In this document: piece by piece, positions 60,179 through 64,000 of the stretch
How the letters are laid out: each line of letters opens with the position of its first letter
Position numbering within the stretch: position 1 is the first letter of the stretch
Source of the DNA: Abditibacterium sp.
GTDB taxonomy: Bacteria; Armatimonadota; Abditibacteriia; Abditibacteriales; Abditibacteriaceae
Direction: 5' to 3'
Length of the DNA: 64,000 bases
NCBI GenBank assembly: GCA_030448265.1
Contig: JAUJNG010000005.1
Coordinates: 202,140 to 266,139 of the forward strand
Made by a program: the position numbers and the translations under genes
Notes under the pieces: model-generated
Told to the model about the DNA's origin: nothing
What the model saw: the letters and a program-made list of their open reading frames with translations, nothing else
Databases searched by the model: none

Positions 60179-60856
60179 GTGATTATCGCGCGCTCTGCGA
60201 CCCTTTCTTCTCTCCTCTTATTATCTGCGGCGGTTTCGCCCTCGTTGTGGACTTCCTCGCAGGCCGCGCCCAGCGTTCCCGCTTTGACGTTTCGCGTCAC
60301 GGCGCGCGTCGGCGCGACGGGACAATACGCGGGGCCCCAACAAACCCTGCAAGCGCGCGTTTTGCTGCGAGGCAACGCGGCGCGCGTCGAAACCACCACC
60401 GGCGGCACGCCCTCGGTGGTTTTGGTGACTCCGCCCTACGTTTATCGTCTTTTGCCCCAGTCCAAAGCGGGCGTGAGATGGAAAATTCAGCCCAAAACGG
60501 CGGCGCGCGGCGCGTTCGACCCGCAGGAACTGCTGCGCGACCCTTCGAAAATCAAGGTCGCCTTGCTGCGCGGCGGCGCCAAACGAACCGGCGCGGGCGT
60601 GCTCAACGGCACGCCGGTCGAAATCTACGAGGCGCGCAACTTCGGGCAAAAAGGACAGCAGGCCAAAGTGTGGCTGCGGCGCAGCGACTCACTGCCACTG
60701 CGGTTGGAAAGCAAAGGTGGAGGGATTCAAGTCAGCGCTTCGTGGCGCGATTACGCCCGCCCCAAGAATTTGTCCGCAGCGTTGTTTGCGGCTCCCAAAG
60801 ACTTCCGCGTGCGCGAAGTCACCGGACGCCCGTCGTTTTCGGCGTTCGCGGGGTAA
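60179..60856 (+). CDS. exported LolA-like beta-fold protein
   Basis: A GTG start after AGGATTTTTT opens a 225-residue protein with a signal peptide (LSSLLLLSAAVSPSLWTSSQA). The rest (LLRGNAARVETTTGG, PPYVYRLLPQSKAGVRW, WLRRSDSLPLRLES) resembles LolA/DUF4412-like half-barrels that bind lipid chains. A similar N-terminal domain is in the TPR protein at 21953. It precedes the PQQ-propeller gene by 61 bases, so the two may form an operon. Confidence 0.65.
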   Translation: MIIARSATLSSLLLLSAAVSPSLWTSSQAAPSVPALTFRVTARVGATGQYAGPQQTLQARVLLRGNAARVETTTGGTPSVVLVTPPYVYRLLPQSKAGVRWKIQPKTAARGAFDPQELLRDPSKIKVALLRGGAKRTGAGVLNGTPVEIYEARNFGQKGQQAKVWLRRSDSLPLRLESKGGGIQVSASWRDYARPKNLSAALFAAPKDFRVREVTGRPSFSAFAG

Positions 60857-60917
60857 GAGTGTTTTGGTTAACAATCGGCGTAACTCGCCACTACTTTCGT
60901 TGGAATTGAGGAGCTTT

Positions 60918-62774
60918 ATGCGTGCATCTTCGCATTTTTTGAGTAAGACCGGCGTTATCGCCGCTTCTTGTTTGCTGGGAACTGCGCCCCTGATGGCGCA
61001 AAACGCCGCGCCCGCCGGCGCGAACAGTGGGCTGGCGTGGACGACCTTTAAAGGCGACTTCTCGCGCACCGGATCGAGCGCCGCCAACGTGCGCCTGCCG
61101 CTTTCGCTGCAATGGCGCTTTTCGTCCGAGGCTCCGGCGCGCACCTATCCCACTTCGGCTCTGGTTTTGGGCGCGCCAGGTCAGCAGCGCGTCTTTTTCG
61201 CGGCGGGGCGCAACGTTTATGCTCTTGACACCCAGACCGGACAACAAATCTGGAGATCGCCCACCTTCAATTCCAGCGTGATTACCCCCATCACCGCGCT
61301 GAGCGGCGAGGGCGGCGATTTGATTCTCGCCGCTCAGCAGGGCGGACGCCTGGCCGCGCTGCGCGCCACTGACGGCGGGCGCGCCTGGGAAGGCGATGCA
61401 CAGTCAACCATCAACAACGCGGGGCCAATCGTGGTTAATACGCCCAGGGGCCAGCGCATTTTGACGGCGGTGAACTCGGGCCGCATCGTGGCTTTTAATC
61501 TGAACGGCACCGTCGATCCCGAATGGAAGGCTTCGCTGGGACGCACTTCGCCCTCGACTCCGATGGCGCTTTCAAGCGACGGCTCGCTGCTCTTCATCGG
61601 CGGCTCGAACTCCAGACTCTACGTCATCGACATTCAAAAGGGCACGGTCGCTTATACCATTCAACTCAGGGGCACCTCGCTGGTCTCGCCAGTCGTGGCG
61701 GGCGACCAGGTCATTACCAGCAGTGGGCGCCGTCTGGCGAGCTACCGCGTGGCGGGCGGCAGTGCGGCCTGGACGTTTGACACCGCCGGTTTGCTGATCG
61801 CTTCGCCCGCCGTAGCGAAGGATGCGGCGGGCAAAAACGTGCTTTATGTGGGCACGCGCGACGGTTCGTTTTACGCCCTGGACGAAGCGGGCAAACAGAT
61901 TTGGAAAACCGATGTGGGCGTCGGCATCACCGGAACGCCCCTGGCGCTTCCCACTATGGTTCTGGTGGGCACCAGCAATGGCTTGTTTCTGGCGCTCGAC
62001 CGCACAAACGGAAAAGTGCTGTGGGAATACCGTCTCAAGACCGAGCGCGCCGTGGAACAGCCGACAACGCCGCAGGCCGACATTGGCCAGGCGAACATCG
62101 GCCAGGCGAACATCGGCGAGGCGAACATCGGCGAGGAAGGGGCACCGCCCGTTGATGCGACGCAGACTGAGCCGCAAACGCGAATCTGGAGCGTTTCGGC
62201 AGCGCCTTCAGTGGTCAACGGCCAGCTTTTTCTGCTGGGCGACAACGCGGCGCTTTACGGATTCACGACTCGCAGCTTCGATGCTCTGCCGCCTCGTGTC
62301 ATTGAGCCTTCGCTGGCCGTGCCCGACGATCGCAACAAAATTTCGTCGCTCCTGCTTTCGCCTGCCACTCCTCCTGTGCCAGGCCAGGGCCCCATCTATT
62401 TCGCGGCCCAGATGGAAGACACCGGCAGCGGCATCGATCCCGCCTCGATTCAGGCCAACCTGGATAACGTCGCCATCGCGCCAGACGCCGTCGATTTTCG
62501 CAGCGGAACGGGCATTTTGACCCTCACGCTTCTCGATCCCGCCAAAGGCGGCACCACGCTCAGCGATGGGCTGCGCAATTTGACCATCACGGCCCGCGAC
62601 TACGCCGGAAACCAATTGCGCTATTCCATCGGCTTTCAGATCGACAACACGGCGCCACCTCCCGTCTCGACCGAACCCGAAACTCCTGCCCAGGAAGATT
62701 TGCCCGTTGATAACGGCGGAGACATGGGTGGAGACGGAGGGGGCGGGGATGGCGGAGGCGGTGGAGAGTTCTAA
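60918..62774 (+). CDS. exported PQQ-like beta-propeller protein (BamB-like)
   Basis: The 618-residue protein starts at 60918 after GAGGAG and has a signal peptide (TGVIAASCLLGTAPLMAQ). Propeller blades show as repeated VYALDTQTGQQIW, FYALDEAGKQIW and FLALDRTNGKVLW. Between blades lies ADIGQANIGQANIGEANIGE, a 5-residue repeat from a 15-base tandem DNA repeat. The C-terminal third has an Ig-like or cadherin-like region and a GGDGGGGDGGGGG end. It may act in outer-membrane assembly or as a surface protein. Confidence 0.78.
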   Translation: MRASSHFLSKTGVIAASCLLGTAPLMAQNAAPAGANSGLAWTTFKGDFSRTGSSAANVRLPLSLQWRFSSEAPARTYPTSALVLGAPGQQRVFFAAGRNVYALDTQTGQQIWRSPTFNSSVITPITALSGEGGDLILAAQQGGRLAALRATDGGRAWEGDAQSTINNAGPIVVNTPRGQRILTAVNSGRIVAFNLNGTVDPEWKASLGRTSPSTPMALSSDGSLLFIGGSNSRLYVIDIQKGTVAYTIQLRGTSLVSPVVAGDQVITSSGRRLASYRVAGGSAAWTFDTAGLLIASPAVAKDAAGKNVLYVGTRDGSFYALDEAGKQIWKTDVGVGITGTPLALPTMVLVGTSNGLFLALDRTNGKVLWEYRLKTERAVEQPTTPQADIGQANIGQANIGEANIGEEGAPPVDATQTEPQTRIWSVSAAPSVVNGQLFLLGDNAALYGFTTRSFDALPPRVIEPSLAVPDDRNKISSLLLSPATPPVPGQGPIYFAAQMEDTGSGIDPASIQANLDNVAIAPDAVDFRSGTGILTLTLLDPAKGGTTLSDGLRNLTITARDYAGNQLRYSIGFQIDNTAPPPVSTEPETPAQEDLPVDNGGDMGGDGGGGDGGGGGEF

Positions 62775-62789
62775 TCAGGAAGGGTTCCG

Positions 62790-62820
62790 AAGGCGCGGGC
62801 TATGCTCGCGCCTTTTGGTT
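62790..62820 (+). terminator. rho-independent terminator
   Basis: AAGGCGCG pairs with CGCGCCTT around GGCTATGCT and runs into TTGGTTTG. It ends the propeller gene. Confidence 0.7.
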
Positions 62821-62918
62821 TGTCTGCCACCTGCAGAGTTGCGCGAGGCGGCTGGGTTTACGTATATTCGCAACGCGCCGCGTCCCAATCTTTGTCCCAA
62901 TCTTTCGCGCCGGATTCC

Positions 62919-64000
62919 ATGCTGCCCTCCGACACCTCCCCCTACCCTTCGGCTCCTGATGCCGAAGCCTGGATTCGCCTCGCTTTCGCCGGTCTTTCAC
63001 CGGTGCGGGCGCGCGCTGCTCTTTCGCGTCTGGGCGGGCCTCAGAACGTGCTCGAAGCCGCGCGTGGCGGCGACGAGGAGTTGCGGAGCGCCGACGGACT
63101 GACTGAAAAAGCCGTCGCCAAACTGCGCGAATGCGCCGCGCGCGACGTTTCCCGCCAGATCGAAGCGATGGAACTCCATGGCATCGGCCTGATTTTGGAA
63201 AGCGACCCCAACTACCCCCGCGCCCTGCGCGTGGTTCCCGACGCGCCGCCCTGCCTCTTTATCAGGGGGAATCTGCTCGAAAGCGACGCGCGCGCCGTGG
63301 CCATCGTGGGAACGCGCCAGGTCACCGAATACGGGCGCGGCCTGGCGCATCGCTTCGCGCTGGAACTGGCGCGCGCGGGCGTTACAGTTGTGTCGGGGTT
63401 AGCACGCGGCATCGACACGGCGGCGCATCGCGGCGCGCTCGACGGCGGCGGGCGCACCCTGGCCGTCACCGGTTGCGGCCTCGACATCGTTTATCCTTCC
63501 GACAACAAGGATTTGATGCTCGAAATCGAAGGGAGCGGCGCGGTTTTAAGTGAATGGGCGCCCACCACCAATCCCGAAGCCTGGCATTTTCCGGCGCGCA
63601 ACCGCATCATCGCGGGTGTGAGTCTGGGCGTAATCGTGGTGGAAGCCGCCACCAAATCGGGTGCGCTCATCACCGCCGACTTCGCCAACGAACTGGGCCG
63701 CGACGTTTTCTCGGTTCCTGGCAACGTTCACAAAGCGCAGTCGAAAGGCCCGCACCAACTGATTCGAGACGGCGCCACCCTCGTTGAATCCGTCGAAGAT
63801 GTGCTGGCGGCGCTCGAAGCGCGCGTCTGGCCGCTTCCCGAACGTCAAAATGAGGACGCGGAACCCGTCAAAGCAACTTCGCGTCCCCCTAAGCGCTCGC
63901 CGGCCCCAACTCAAACGCTGCCAGCGCCTGTCAATACGGCGAGTTTTTCGCCTGGCGAAAACAAAATCTGGGTCTGCCTCGATGTCGAGCCGCGTCACAT
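62919..64000 (+). CDS. dprA: DNA processing protein DprA (3' end beyond window)
   Basis: The open frame from ATG 62919 reaches the window end with 360 residues. After a SAM-like helical N-terminus come YPRALRVVPDAPPCLFIRGN, VAIVGTRQVTEYGRGLA, VVSGLARGIDTAAHRGAL, FPARNRIIAGVSLGVIVVEA and SGALITADFANELGRDVFSV, the Rossmann core of DprA. It loads RecA on incoming single-stranded DNA, so natural competence is possible. A Pro-rich linker then leads to the start of a C-terminal winged helix at the edge. Confidence 0.94.
   Translation, partial: MLPSDTSPYPSAPDAEAWIRLAFAGLSPVRARAALSRLGGPQNVLEAARGGDEELRSADGLTEKAVAKLRECAARDVSRQIEAMELHGIGLILESDPNYPRALRVVPDAPPCLFIRGNLLESDARAVAIVGTRQVTEYGRGLAHRFALELARAGVTVVSGLARGIDTAAHRGALDGGGRTLAVTGCGLDIVYPSDNKDLMLEIEGSGAVLSEWAPTTNPEAWHFPARNRIIAGVSLGVIVVEAATKSGALITADFANELGRDVFSVPGNVHKAQSKGPHQLIRDGATLVESVEDVLAALEARVWPLPERQNEDAEPVKATSRPPKRSPAPTQTLPAPVNTASFSPGENKIWVCLDVEPRH

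Overview
The window is a gene-dense, GC-rich bacterial chromosome segment. It holds about 67 protein genes or gene remnants, mostly on short single-strand runs, and I see no tRNA or rRNA. Core genes are bacterial: rpsO-pnp, a yceD-rpmF-plsX-fabH-fabD-fabG-acpP-fabF-rnc lipid and RNA cluster, serA, surE, rnd, alr, mgtE and dprA. The style (intergenic spaces filled with long hairpins, many GCG-rich codons, a LolD-like ATPase, and exported TPR, LolA-like and beta-propeller proteins) suggests a free-living diderm from a little-studied phylum. Abditibacteriota or Armatimonadota would fit, but that is a guess; the sequence alone does not fix it.

Layout. 1-7187: a GH15 glucoamylase-like gene cut by the left edge, an APC permease, an AONS-type PLP enzyme, a VanX-like dipeptidase overlapping an ICMT-like membrane methyltransferase, and an SDR. 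7257-10489: two related VapBC modules flank mgtE; the second toxin has lost its end and is joined to the tail of an ASCH-like gene. 10537-14330: pnp with an RGG-rich tail, rpsO, an orphan HicB with a membrane protein, and a pterin dehydratase. 14404-21562: xylB, a Nudix hydrolase, a LolD-like ATPase, a zinc-ribbon protein, a TIGR04282-type transferase, surE, a DUF433 gene and serA. 21563-27865: a striking 22-bp repeat array, a 1065-residue TPR protein, a flavin reductase and ugd. 27903-31686: an accessory island with a Fic protein divergent from an AAA-DUF4435 (PARIS-like) gene that is split by an IS1-family element with intact 9-bp target duplications. 31700-39747: a 21-bp repeat array, hypothetical genes, a glucuronokinase-like GHMP kinase with galU, a KhtT/KhtU pair, a spore photoproduct lyase-family protein and a Mug-type glycosylase. 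39864-45308: a Gly-Thr repeat protein, a PhyH oxygenase, a FemAB protein, rnd and alr. 45370-47302: a restriction-modification locus with a frameshifted methyltransferase. 47412-58079: an M15 peptidase and the fatty-acid cluster. 58366-64000: a DUF151 nuclease, a shortened PfkB-like protein, exported LolA-like and PQQ-propeller proteins, and dprA running off the right edge.

How the genes fit together. Several serve the envelope: alr, FemAB, VanX-like and M15 peptidases for peptidoglycan, galU-GHMP kinase-ugd for UDP-sugars and glucuronate, and the fab/plsX cluster for phospholipid acyl chains. Stress and defence functions are also clear (toxin-antitoxin modules, R-M, Fic, AAA-DUF4435, SPL and Mug DNA repair).

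The most unusual property of the window lies between genes. More than 25 long inverted repeats, many in recurring families, sit in the gaps, often form the last codons of the flanking gene, and in one case are nested inside each other. Two further arrays have strict helical phasing: GAGCGCTC every 22 bp, and an ATTCAGGTCG-like unit every 21 bp.
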